This document shows, in pieces, positions 12,511 to 24,200 of a stretch of 64,000 nucleotides of DNA; the first letter of the stretch is position 1; the number at the start of each line of letters is the position of its first letter. The stretch lies in contig OV277872.1 in the NCBI GenBank assembly GCA_922989275.2, forward strand, positions 26,180,119 through 26,244,118, written 5' to 3'. Source of the DNA: Gari tellinella. Lineage: Eukaryota > Mollusca > Bivalvia > Cardiida > Psammobiidae. Below the pieces are notes generated by a model. It saw nothing but the letters and a program-made list of their open reading frames with translations, was not told the origin of the DNA and did no database searches. The position numbers and the translations under genes are program-made.

Positions 12511-12802
12511 TATAAGAAATAAGAAAATCAGAACTTGAAACTTTTGTAGCAGAGGTTAGAACTACCTGAAACAACTATATGAGAGTAACAGTGATCTGAT
12601 AGCTGAACTACACACTTAAATTTACGCCTTCAAAGTCTTATTTCAAACAATGACTCTTTAATATACCGCATTTTGAAAGAAGAATGCCTTGAGCGTTTTC
12701 TATTTTCTAGGTGCAAAATATTCCAATTTTGCAGCCTGAAACAGCACATAATTTCACATCGAAGCTATTAGGGAGAATAAAGCCTCCGCCATCATCTGAC
12801 CT

Positions 12803-13045
12803 GGGACCCGTTTCATAAAACTTTGTAAGACAAACACAGTCATGTGTCAAAACTTTAAAGTACATTTAACTTCTGATTTCTCCATCTAATCCTGTCTTGT
12901 AACATCTTTTTGGAATTGTCTTTTAAGACAATTCCAAAGAGATATCACAAGACATGATTAGATGGAGAAATAAATTATAGTTTGAGAATTTATAATCTGA
13001 CTTATGATCGTTTTTGTCGTACGAAGTTTTATGAAACAGGCCCCT
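12803..13045. mobile_element. Foldback MITE, 'GGGCCCGTTTCATAAAAC' family, copy 1
   Basis: The ends 'gacccgtttcataaaact' and 'agttttatgaaacaggccc' are inverted. The centre 'ggaattgtcttttaag' with 'acaattccaaagaga' folds on itself, so nearly the whole 243 bases can form one hairpin. A second full copy is at 16446-16668 and one arm at about 6086-6185. Confidence 0.88.
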
Positions 13046-13379
13046 GGTCGGGTAAGAATGAATACTGTCTTCTTCCATATAGTTGATCATACATGCCTTT
13101 TTTGTGATATTATGTGAGCAAGTAGAATGAATATGCGCAGTTTAGTTGTTAAATTAATTGTGAACAGTGAGAAAATGGTTGTTTTCAGAAACTTCCGAGT
13201 TAAAGGAGACCGGGTTTAGGAGGGTACACGGTAATTGTCAATATCAGAAATAGCTTGAACTGTTATCTCAAGAGGCTCTTAATGAAACGAATAACACATA
13301 GTTCGTGTGAGCTAATGTAATATCTGCGTACACGAATCCAACAAGGAAGCACCTTGCAAGTCTAATTATCCCCTTCAAT

Positions 13380-13600
13380 GTCACGACGTCATCCATTTTA
13401 GATAATTTTGCCGTCTGTTTTTATTTCTCGAAATGAAATTTTAGGTACTTTTACTTAAGAAATATTGAAATGAGTGTCAAATAGTATGGACCATGTTCAG
13501 ACGATACCTGACTCGGCATCTGATCGGAATACAAACTGTTTGAAAATAACTATTGTACTGGGGGTAAGGAGGTGAAGGAGTTAAAAAAAAAATTATATAA
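13380..13600. mobile_element. Family A MITE, degenerate copy
   Basis: Bounded by 'cccttcaatgtcacg' and 'aaggaggtgaaggag', with a worn palindromic core 'gttcagacgatacctgactcggcatctgatc' in the middle (about 13,493-13,525) and the flank 'aaactgtttgaaaat'. Confidence 0.6.
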
Positions 13601-14036
13601 AGTAGTGAAAGTCCTGATTTGTTGACGACAAAAATAATATTTTTTATCTGTTAACACATTGAAGTCTAGCGACGAGTATATTCGTTAAATACAAGCAGCG
13701 TATACCTGTGAAGAGTACACTGGTCATATGCAAACAGTGTAGACCCAGATACAAAGGCCCCTAAATAGACCTTTCGATCAAGATTTCTTCTGTTTGTCAT
13801 TTTGCAATATATGACAGAAAATCCGGCTTGGATCCAGATCGGATGTCATGAACTGCTTTGTCTGATAAGTTTCAAAACTATTTGACACTCATGTAAATGA
13901 CTTTTAAGACAAACTGCCTAAAATTCTACACTTTAGAAATAGAAGCAGACGACAGGTTCACGGCCAGACGATACTATGGCGGTGAATGTGTATGAAGGAT
14001 TATGTTGTCATATTGGCAGTGAAAGGGGAAAAGTTT

Positions 14037-14290
14037 AATTCCCTTTCACTGCCAAAATGTTCGTGAGTTTATTACTCCTTCACCACTTCATTATCGTCTG
14101 CTTTAATTTTGTTGTCTGCAATGTCGTTTCAATGTTTAAAGTAAGGCAGTAGATATATGACAGAAGAAAGCTCAAAACGATTGTCAAACAGTTTGGTTTC
14201 CTGATCAGACGCCGCGTCACGCGGCGTCTGATCAGGATCCAAACTGTTTACAAACGCGCTTTATGACGTCATTGTGAGTGAAAGGGTTAA
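14037..14290. mobile_element. Family A MITE, best copy
   Basis: The borders 'ccctttcactgcc' (14041) and 'tgagtgaaagggttaa' (ending 14290) are inverted. The core from 14187 to 14250 is a near-perfect palindrome: 'aaacagtttgg', 'cctgatcagacgccgcg', then the reverse complement. It is the cleanest example of the family in the window. Confidence 0.85.
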
Positions 14291-14542
14291 TGCCCGTACC
14301 AGGAAGTCAATTACCATCGCCTTACAACATACCTAAATAGTTCAATATAGAGGCTTCAAGTAGACTAACATAAACAAGAACGTTAGTCCGTCAGAATTAG
14401 GTATTAAATTAATAGCGATTTTATGTTATTTTTTACATGTTTACTTACGTGGATTAAACTTGTCAATCAAATAAATAGCAGAAAATGATTTTGTTATGTG
14501 TTTTGGCACTTGTGCGTTCATGATTATTAAAGTAGTTATATA

Positions 14543-14899
14543 TACAGTGCTCCCTTTCAAAAACGGCTCTCTGAACAACGAGTCTCTCCTTACAACAACG
14601 CTTTCCCAAACAAAACAACTATGTCCAACATTATTACAGCTGCAATATCGTCTGCTTAAAATTATCGTCTGTTAATTGTATCAAAGTAAACAATTGGACA
14701 TTTTGACAGACAAACCCTCACATTGTGACGAGTGACATACAGCTTGGAACCAGATCAGACGTTGCATAACACGGCGTCTTATCTGAATTCCAGCTGTTTG
14801 CAAATGTAAGCCAATTTCCTTCCCTTAAAGAGCTCCCTCCGAACAACACACACACATTTTGTCTCCCATTGGGTCTTGTTGTAGAGAGGGAGCACTGTA
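14543..14899. mobile_element. MITE with CAGTGCTCCCT ends
   Basis: The left end 'tacagtgctccct' and right end 'agggagcactgta' are inverted, with more inverted similarity inside ('tacaacaacg', 'cttgttgtagag'). A family A core sits within it at about 14,752-14,790. Related ends occur near 17,690-17,760, 18,380-18,440 and 63,060-63,110. The end sequence resembles Tc1/pogo-type non-autonomous elements. Confidence 0.75.
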
Positions 14900-15099
14900 T
14901 AAAAGTGACGTACGTCATGCACTACCAAGCACGAAAGCCGCTGCGATCGCAAACTATTAAGATCCGGATCCGGACAAAAATGTTGGACGTTTATATTGAT
15001 GCCCCTTTAGGGAATCAAATCTAAATTTTAGAAATAACACTAGATTATTAGACTTATTTTCCCCATTTCATGCTTTAACCCGAGTACCATGTTTTACTT

Positions 15100-15345
15100 T
15101 TGCAAACAATTAGAATCCTGATCAGAAGCCGCGTGGCCCGGTATCTGATCAGGACACAAACTGTTTGACAGTCAATTTTATATAGAGTAATTCAAAATGC
15201 CTCAAATCTAAATTTTCGAAATAAAATTAGATTATACTTATTTATCCAATTCACTGCCGAGTAAAATGGTTATTTGCAAACAATTTGGATCCTGATCAGA
15301 CACCGAGTGCGCGGCATCTTATGAGCATCCAAACTATTTTTTTAT
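15100..15345. repeat. Two worn family A cores
   Basis: Cores at about 15,117-15,152 ('gatcagaagccgcgtggccc', 'ggtatctgatc') and 15,294-15,330 ('gatcagacaccgagtg', 'gcggcatcttatg') lie about 175 bases apart. They have the same 'caaacaatt' and 'aaactgttt' flanks and suggest a tandem or nested pair. Confidence 0.65.
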
Positions 15346-16445
15346 ATTTTGTGAGACAAAATGCCTTAAATTTAACTTTTAGAACCCATTCCCCAATGAA
15401 TACACCTCTTTACACCTCCATTTTATTCATCCACTAAAGAAAATAGCTCCAATTTATACAGACTATGGGTTAAGAAATAAAAGCAATTATTTGAAGCAGA
15501 TGACATCTTGGCAGTGAAGGGATTTAATTGGATATATTTGTGTCTGAAATTCATTAACTCTGAGAACAATGGTTATATACAAACAGTATGGAACCTGATC
15601 ACGCTCCAAACTGTTTGATACTCAATTTAATATTTCGTAAGTCAAAATATCTCAGATTCAAATTTCAGAAAACCAAGCGACGTCATTACAGGTGTGGGTT
15701 TAAATGGTCGTAAGAGCGGGGTTTGTTGTATCTCAAGATATACGTCGTATTTGGCCCCGAGACTTTCATACCTTGTGGTGGTACTCGGGCTTAATTGTCA
15801 CCATGTTCTGCTTTGCAACGAATGAGATTAACCGAACTCATCTTCCTGAAATCATCATCGTCTCATCTCATCATTCCTAATCAATCACCGGCGTTGTATG
15901 ACCTATGTTCTGTCGCGGTGTCGGAAACCCCAACTCATCCATTCATTTAAGGATATATTTGTTTCTGGAGTTTATTTATAAAACGCGCCCATATTTCTGA
16001 TCGTTATATTTATCACTGCTAAAAATGCATGGTTTAAAATTTAACATATAGAGTTGAGTTAAAAAAATACTGTTGACTCCTTGTGTCTTCAAAAGTCCCT
16101 ACAGATTTGTTATCTTAAAATGAACTACCGATCTCTGATCAAGTTGAATGTGAGCATAATAGAGTCTCAATAGCGATAGTTAGTTGGTCATGAAAGAGTT
16201 TACACATCCAACCCTAGCGACGTGTATACTCGTCATTAATTAACAGTGTACCTATGAATAGTTCTATTGTCCTATGTAGACAGTAGGAGCCCTCTGGTCA
16301 GGGTCTGCACTGTTTGTTAATTTGAAACGTATTGTTAAAATAAACACTATATATTTAAAAAATGGACTAGACTTAATTGAAAATTGGAATTTTCCATTAA
16401 AAGTTTCAGGGGTGAATGAGTTAAGGGTGTCAGTTTGAAGCCTTT

Positions 16446-16668
16446 GAGACACGTTTCATAAAATTTCGTACGACAAAAACGGTCGTAAGTCAAAACTTTA
16501 AAATACATTTAATTTCTGATTTCTGTATCATATCCTGTCTGGTGACATCTCTTTGGAATCGTCTTTTCATTCTAAGACAGGATTAGATGGCGAAATAAAT
16601 AATAATTGAGACTTTTATAATCTGACTAACGAAAACATTTGTCGTACGAAGTTTTATGAAACGGGCCC
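16446..16668. mobile_element. Foldback MITE, 'GTTTCATAAAAC' family, copy 2
   Basis: 'acacgtttcataaaatttcg' and 'cgaagttttatgaaacgggc' form inverted ends. The interior is about 75 per cent like the copy at 12803-13045, with a shortened centre. Confidence 0.85.
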
Positions 16669-16904
16669 AATATCTCAGGCATGTCACTACCTTATCTTCT
16701 TTTAAAAGTAAAATAGTATTTAGATCGAAGCCAGAGAGAGTTCTGTCCAGGGCTATTATTGGAAATATACCATTATGAGTACTACATTCAACCACTGTAT
16801 GTATTTGAATGAACACTCTTTTTTTCAATCACTTGAAAACTGACGCTTACTGTTTAAGTGAAATGTCACATAAAATATATAAGTAGTTATACTTTTAGAC
16901 ATAC

Positions 16905-16949
16905 CAGGACCTCCTTGTGATACGGTATATAGTAATATTCTTCTTCATG
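16905..16949 (-). CDS. Candidate alternative cytoplasmic-tail exon
   Basis: Forty-five bases after a good acceptor (aaattatttctag) and before GTATGT. In phase 0 it reads HEEEYYYIPYHKEVL, acidic and tyrosine-rich, unlike the surrounding AT-rich intergenic DNA. It joins in frame to the internal donor of exon 24 (after LP at 21249). Reading on past the donor adds VCLKV and a stop. It could instead belong to another gene or be chance. The tyrosines would be candidate phosphorylation sites. Confidence 0.35.
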
Positions 16950-18870
16950 CTAGAAATAATTTAACCTTTGAACAAAACGGCTCAAAAACACTACAATATT
17001 TTTTAAGAATCCAAATGTTTTAGTTCTTGATCAGTTTTCGTTATTTCTTTGTAGCTGCGATCCAGTTTTTAGGCTTCCATTTGTACATATATCATAGTAG
17101 GACTTTTGAAAAAGTCACAGCAGCTCATACCCTTTCTCAGAGTCGCAGGTCTGAGTGAGAGAGCTCTTGAACCTCGCTATCGTAAAATATGTTCTGTTGC
17201 TCCCCTTATATTTGTTGTAGTCTAACAAATGTTTCTTCCTATTAATGCGAAATGGATGAAATGGCGATTAGTCGAAACTCGCAAAAATCACTATAACCGT
17301 AATTCTGCAGTCGGGTATCGGCTTAGTAAAAGTTTCCCGTATTCAGGTATTGCAAAGATAAAATGTAGCAAATCTAAAGGATTGACTTTCAAAGATGGAT
17401 ACGTTTTTGATGTACTGACTTCAAAATACGGATAGTTTTGATTAAGCAACAATAAAATCAAGAGTATATCTAAGTGAGTTTTAGTTTTCCGAAACTGGGC
17501 TGTAATAATTTTTATTTTATTGTTTAAATACTTAGTTTGATATATCGAGTTAAAAGCGTTAAAAATGTGTTCCGTTATAGATTATGTTAACAACTTTAAA
17601 ACTATAGCACTTTTTACAATGTAAAGTTTCAATGTTAAGCCGATAAAAAAAGAGGAACATCTATAAACAGGTCAGTTTGCCGTTGCTTCCTCCTTACAAC
17701 GCCCAATAGGAGACGAAGAGTGCCTGTGTTGTTCGAATGGAGTTGTTATAGGGAGGGAACGTTTATACCCTAAGAGTACTTTTGCAAACAGTTTTAACCC
17801 GGTGTCTGATCTGCGTTTAAAATGTTTGTCACTCGTCTTTATGTGTTTTTTTTTATCCAAATGTCCAATACGCAACATGTAAAATAATCAGGCAAACTAC
17901 AATTTCAAATAGACAATATTGCAGCAGTGAAAGCGTTAGAGATAATGTAATTGTTCGGTGAGCACCTCACTCATTGTTATAAAGAGGGAATCGTTGTTCG
18001 GATGGCTGTTGTAGGGATACTGTTATCGTTCAACTAAAAGCGAATTGGGGCATTATCTTGCATTAAAGAAATATTATCGATAGATCTATAACAACATCCT
18101 AAAGAAAAGTTTCTGAATCGTATTATCTAATTATCTGAATCTTATTATCTTATTATCTAATTCTCCATACAAGGCAGTTATGTCTAACTCTATCAGTCTG
18201 CTTTTTTCCTCAAAGTTACATATTCGTGAACACTTTTACAGAAGAAATATAATGCCGAGTGACAAACAGCTTGGAACCATTGAGTACCTTTGCAAATAGT
18301 TTGACGCGTACCACGGCGTCTATTCTGGAATCAAGCTGATTGTAAATTTTAGCGAAATTCCCTTCACAGAACAACTCCCTTTGAACTACGCACACAACCC
18401 GTGCCTCTCATTGAGTGTCGCTGTGTTGAGGGAACACTGTATTTAGATTTCCCCATCCCTTTTTGCTATTCGGACTGCGGGTAGGTTGTTCTTGTTTTTG
18501 CCTTCTCCGAAAGCGTTTGAATCCAGACCGACCTCATTTATTTTGTCATTTGAAAAGTAACATAACTCCTTTTCCTAAACTAATATATACTTGTTTATAT
18601 AGAAATGGTGCCTTGTATTCATTTACAAAAAAGAGTATTCAGGCAAAATTTAGTTTTAAGTCTCTTTAATTCATTCATAAAGAAATCTACCATAATATTT
18701 TGCTATCATTTACGTAAACTTTAATACATCTTCCACAGTTTGAACAAAATTACAAAGCATTTATATCATAACTTTTATACTAACTGGAGTAACTGCATAC
18801 ACACCATACATGTAGGCATAACAACAGAAACGAATAATCACACGTAACACTACTAGGACTGTTTAATACG
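16950..18870. other. Intergenic DNA with MITE ends, no gene
   Basis: Contains several worn 'agggagggaac' and 'ctcccttt' MITE ends and family A scraps (about 17,790-17,830 and 18,290-18,330). Short open frames here have no domain content. Confidence 0.5.
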
Positions 18871-19148
18871 GTAGAGTCTCAATAACGCGAAATGGGTTTA
18901 GTCAAACTTATCCGTATTTCAAAATTAAAACGATGATATGCTACGTTATGAAACCTATGAAAAGCAGATATGGTTCAAGTAAAAGTAAATTTCATCAGTA
19001 GAATCAACTTTGCATTGTTTGACTACATTGATTTGGAGTTATCCAAATTAAATTCACCAGTAGGATCAATTTTGAAATATTGGACGTCGGATTTAATGGA
19101 AAGAGTTCTCAAACTTCATTAGAAGAAGCATGTTATAGAGACTCTACT
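18871..19148. mobile_element. 278-bp MITE with GTAGAGTCTC ends (pogo-like)
   Basis: 'gtagagtctcaataacg' at 18871 is mirrored by 'tgttatagagactctac' ending 19148. The terminal sequence resembles pogo/Tigger-type inverted repeats. No coding content. A lone end is at about 16,163. Confidence 0.75.
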
Positions 19149-19439
19149 TTATCTTAAATTATACTGATATCTAAGTCCATGCACTCATCTTTGTACATAC
19201 ATGTACGCACAAAGCACGCACTTATTTGCAAATTAAATCACATATTGAAAAATGTACTAAGTATAGAAAGAGTAAACAAACTCTAGTTAACTCTGCATTT
19301 GGGAGATTATTCGATACCATTCCCATCAACAGTTTCTATATCAAATGTAGATTCAAAATAATGCAAAAAGCTCATGTAGGATCTTCTGTATTTACTTTAT
19401 CTGGTTTATAGTATCTTAATTATAGAAAGTTTTAGTTAT

Positions 19440-20225
19440 TGTCCTAGTTATGTTGCATTGGGTGGGCTGCACTGGGCGTTCTGCTATTATTTCTATTGGT
19501 CGGCAATCATTAGCCGGTCGGTTCATTGCTGATTGATGGGGGATAATGTAATCGCCGTTTTTGGGGCTGTCTTTTGTATGTTTATTCATCTTTATTTTAG
19601 ATCTAAGTTTAGTTATTTGTCTTTTATCGGCCGCCTGCATTGGGCGTTCTGCTATTATTTCTATCAGTCGGTTGGTCGGTTCATTGCTGATTCATGGAGG
19701 TAATGTAATCGCCGTTTAGAGGGGCTGTCTTTTGTTTGTTTATTCATGTTATTTTAGATCTAATTGTAGTTATTGTCTTTTCTCGGTGGCCTGCATTGGG
19801 CGCTATACTATTGTTTCTATCAGTCGGCAATCATTAGCCGGTCGGTTCATTGCTGATTGATAGGGGTAATGTGATCGCCTTTTTGGGCTGTCTTTTGTAT
19901 GTTTATTCATGTTTATTTTATATCTAATTGTAGTTATTGTCTTTTCTCGGTGGCCTGCATTGGGCGCTCTACCATTGTTTCTATCAGTCGGCAATCATTA
20001 GCCGGTAGGTTCATTGCTGATTGATGGGGGTAATGTGATCGCCGTTTTGGTGGCTGTATTTTGTATATTTATTCATGTTTATTTTAGATCTAATTGTAGT
20101 TATTTTGTCCTTTCTCACTTTGTAGGTACAGTTACATTTATGTAACTTCATGAGAAGCGCTTTTGAACGCACCACCCCTGTGTGAAAAGAACGCTATATA
20201 AATTTGGTATAATAATAATAATACT
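19440..20225 (+). mobile_element. Pearl/Helentron-like element with four tandem units
   Basis: Four units of about 158-166 bases, counted from 'gttcattgctgatt' at 19521, 19679, 19845 and 20009. They are followed by a unique tail ('gaagcgcttttgaacgcac', 'gctatataaatttggta') and (ATA)n. This layout of core tandem repeats, right flank and microsatellite matches bivalve pearl elements, which are thought to be Helentron-mobilised. A second copy is at 56440-56880. Confidence 0.8.
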
Positions 20226-20990
20226 AATAAATAATATCCTACGTTTAGCAGTAACCTGGTTTTTATTACCTCTACACCTTCCCAATGAAAATTTGCATAA
20301 TACAGGTTTGACTGTAAGCAGGTTGTTCTGCTCAACTTTTTACTTCCGCTTAAAGACTATCTCGTCAGTTTCTTTGAATTTTTCATTACATTCAGATTGT
20401 TTTGAAATTTTGCACGTTGCTAGTATATACCTCTTATACAGAAATATGAAATAAAAATAGAGTTTCTTAATTGTCTTAATGACTTGTTTTTGGGTATACC
20501 CCTTATTATCCAGAGACACGTGCGTTTGATAATAAAAACTCAGAATATCTCTTTTCAAATTTGTAATTTACCTAATTTGTTTGGTTGTACATATTCTTTC
20601 ATAAAATGGACAGAAATAGCAGCAAGTAGCACAACAAACATAAAACACGACACATCATCAGTCAATACAGGGAACACATCAAATAGTTATTTTTCAAAGT
20701 TTTTGTTTTCGTCTACAGTTCTAACACTCATATTTTGACAATAATTTCTTAAATATTGTTTAAGCATCACTGAAAGCACACTGATAGTACCCGAATTAGT
20801 TTTTCTAAAAAATACCAATGTCTGCATAGATAGTAACACATGTCAATCCAATTACAAAGGACTATATACAAATGCTATATAACAACCACTTTTAAATGCT
20901 AAAATGGATCCAAATCTATACTGTTTAATTGTCCACTATATATCACTATTCAAGTACGATTAGTATATCACTAATAGGGGTCGCAAAATA
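20226..20990. other. Downstream flank of the receptor gene
   Basis: AT-rich, no domain content on either strand, lying between the pearl-like element and the polyadenylation region. Confidence 0.5.
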
Positions 20991-21012
20991 CAGGTATGAT
21001 CGCATACTTTAG

Positions 21013-21018
21013 TTTATT
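21013..21018 (-). terminator. Polyadenylation signal AATAAA for the receptor gene
   Basis: The plus strand 'tttatt' reads AATAAA on the minus strand, about 140 bases after the stop codon at 21159. This gives a short 3' UTR and supports exon 24 as the last exon of at least one transcript form. Confidence 0.55.
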
Positions 21019-21158
21019 GAGATAAAACGAATACAAATACAAATATAATCATTTGTCATAGAGTAAGGATCGAAGGAAAGCAATTCATGCAAACATTTTG
21101 CACGAGTTGCCTTCCTTCTACCAAAGTATCGAAAGTGACTCAGTAGTCCTTAATCAGA

Positions 21159-21297
21159 CTATTTATAGCTCGCATTTATATGCTCTTGTGGTTTGTTGAT
21201 AAACTTTATCTTTGCTGGACCGAGATGGTCTACATGGTTTCCCCTCACTGGAAGGTTGATATCAGTGATAGCAGCTATTTTGCGCTGTTGTACCGAT
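21159..21297 (-). CDS. Exon 24: cytoplasmic tail and stop
   Basis: Acceptor 'cttctattttag', phase 2 in. It codes 45 residues after the split Arg ([16 protein letters not shown], then [11 protein letters not shown] and [11 protein letters not shown]) and ends TAG at 21161-21159. No kinase, ITAM, ITIM or death domain is seen. AATAAA follows at 21018-21013. A GTGAGG inside the exon (after 21249) is a possible alternative donor, in phase with a tyrosine-rich exon at 16949-16905. Confidence 0.75.
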
Positions 21298-24200
21298 CTA
21301 AAATAGAAGATGACTATTGTTTGTGTGCAAGAACACGTTTAATTACATTTGTTCATCTCTGTTTAGATGTACGTCGACAGTTTGTTTGTTCAAAACAATA
21401 CAATTTTCGTTCGCTGTATCTTAACAATAGCGACAGGTTTATGCATCCTTTACATATAGGGTACATGTTAAGAATAGATATGTCCTAGGTAAACAGTACA
21501 TACCCCGATCATTGAGCTAATAATGGATCCCTCTGATAAAGATCTGCACTGTTTGTAATTTTGCAATTTATAGTTAAAACAACTCAAAACGTCTGCTGAT
21601 AAAGGCACACAAACTGAGTTTAGAAGAAAAGACAAAGACAAAATATTTGAAGAAAATGAAGTTATCACAGATTACCGGTAATGGATGAACACGTTTTAAA
21701 TAGCTGCAACATTGACATCTGATCAAGATCCAAATAGTCTGTATGTTCATCATGTATGCAAATAAACATGTCTCGAGCGTTCGCAATGTAACTTATACTT
21801 GTAGAGTTTAGATTCTTTTTGTGAACGCCTTGAATCGTTGGTGATAATTTGTATAAGCTCCTGTTAAGCACATATACTTAGAAACTGAGCTATCAAGTTC
21901 AGTACAATAGAAGAAATGCCGGATCGGCTTACCTATATCTCCTGTACGCAAATATCAATAAGATCACAACAAAACCGGCAGATGCTGCCCCAACCGCTAT
22001 GGCTGTGACTGAAATCATATAAAGCAAAATTAAAATCAAATTGTATACAGTTTAATTTATTTTTTGTTATTATTTCGACAAATAAACTTTATTAGTAACA
22101 TGTACTGAAAAGGGTTTCAAATTGATGACTTTAAACACGATAAATCCCTAATATTGCACGAGTAGAGGTATATGATTTTACAATGTAAACTATTTTTGAC
22201 ACCATCGAAATCCTAAATGTCATATAAGACAAACAATTATCATTGATATGACGTGCCAACATTGCAATATTCAATAACACTTTTTTCAGTTGAAAACTGT
22301 TTATTTTGTATCGCAGTGCCAAAAAACCCAACTCATCCATCCATCCAATGTTTTTCCTCAAACGTTGTCAAATTCATTTCTTCCTTAATCATTTTTATTC
22401 GATGTTACGACAAAACAATTATTCAATGATTATCAAAATAATTCAGTCACTATATTTTTTATTCGACGTACCTAACATTAGTTTAGTTTATGTCTTAATG
22501 TACAAGTGTTTATTCAATATATTATTTTTTCGCCGATATTGCGAAATGAAATCCTTTGATACTACATATAGTTGTAAGCATGGATGACATTAGACGAGCA
22601 AATTTGGTTGATTTTCTTGTCCATTGAAATCCGTGATTATAACTCCATCTAGAATCCCATAATGAAAGTATTGAACGAAATATTATCATCGACATCAGAT
22701 GGAAAACATGTGCTAAATGAATATTTGGTGAACTATTTAATAAATTTGTGTACATCATCGATGATAAAATATTTAGCTCTATTGAATGCTTTTTTTCAAA
22801 AATAAAATAAAATGAATGGATGTTGTCGTAAAATCGATTGCAAAAATCAATCAATAAATAACAATTTTGATAATATTGAATGAAAAATAATTTAATAATT
22901 TCTTTTGGATCGAAATAAAAAAGTGATAATGAATTTTTCAACATTTGCCACTTCATACATGACAAGAAAATAATTTTACAGTTATCAACACTGATCACAT
23001 GCCTAATACCATCATCTTCATAATCATCATCACAATAATTATGATACTCACCACCTTATAACTTTTATCTTAATAATAACAGTTATAATAAAAATGATAA
23101 TAGAAATTAATATCATCATCATCATCGATAGAATCAACACGATTACAACAAGCATCGCCTTAAAACATTTTTCTCAAATACCAATATGATCACAAACACT
23201 TTTATCACGGTTAAGTTCACCATCACTACTGCCGTTGTTGAAACTGTATACTGGACTTGGATGATACAAAGAGTAGGAAATAACCTTTTCAGTCAGTTAC
23301 CTTTTATTCCAACTGGGACAGAAGGAACTTCCACTACAACAAAAAACAAACAAAAAACGTATTAGCACTGGTTTTGAACGTTGTTATTTAACTGCGTTTC
23401 GAAATGGCTAAACAATATTGTTAAATATTTCCAAGATCGATATGGAGCATAATAAAGTTTAAACATATTACTTACTACAGTTATATTTCTGATTATAAAA
23501 CGGAGCTTTAATCAGTCACTCAATAAAGAAACGTGTTTATCTTTAGTCCTGCAGTAATTTGTCAACGGAATGAAAGTTGAATTGAATAAAAAATAGACAC
23601 CCAAGTAATCTTCTGATGAGGGGGCCGATTGATACAATTATAAATATATTAGACTTTGCAGAAATACCGATTGAAGTACATTATTTTTCCATAAAAATAC
23701 AGTAGTCGACAATACTGCTTGAGTGTGAGTATATTTACAGCGTATTTAAAACACTTTCGGCTTATGCGCTTTCCAAATACCATGTTTTAAATAATGACTG
23801 TACATGTAGGGGTATATTTGAGACGTTTCTAATGGAGAGTGATTACTTTGTTTGTGAGGTAATGGTAGAGAACTAAGTTTTGTAGAAAACGCATAGTGTG
23901 ATATTAAATATTTACGTCAATTTTGCAAACAATTTAGATTCAAATCAGAACCACTTCACGCTGCGTTAGATCGTGATAAAAAATGTTGGCACTCGTGTAA
24001 TTATTTCTTGAACAGTCAATATTTGAAAAACCATCAGTTTGTATGAAAATTTAGACGGCCAATTTTAGCAGTCGCTATTTTGTCCGTAAAAGAGTTTAGA
24101 TAGACGGACCGACCTAACTACCATCCGAGCGACTTGTGTAAGATAATGTACACCCACTTTTTCAGTAGGGATGCATAAAATTGTATGTCTGCACCAAACC

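Noticed and set aside
16735..16800. Minus-strand segment reading VECSTHNGIFPII and LDRTLSGFDLN before GTAGTG
   Set aside because: It needs phase 1 input but the nearest candidate exon (16905) ends in phase 0, and it runs beside a foldback MITE.
21665..21846. Alternative last exon reading [12 protein letters not shown] and ending SITGNL, phase-compatible with the TM exon
   Set aside because: The intron would be only about 86 bases, and the 3' half runs through a worn family A repeat. The exon at 21297 has a better acceptor and a polyadenylation signal.
22522..22998. Longest open frame in the window (158 codons, minus strand)
   Set aside because: Low-complexity AT-rich composition, no domain, no good splice borders, and it lies wholly inside intron 22 of the receptor gene.
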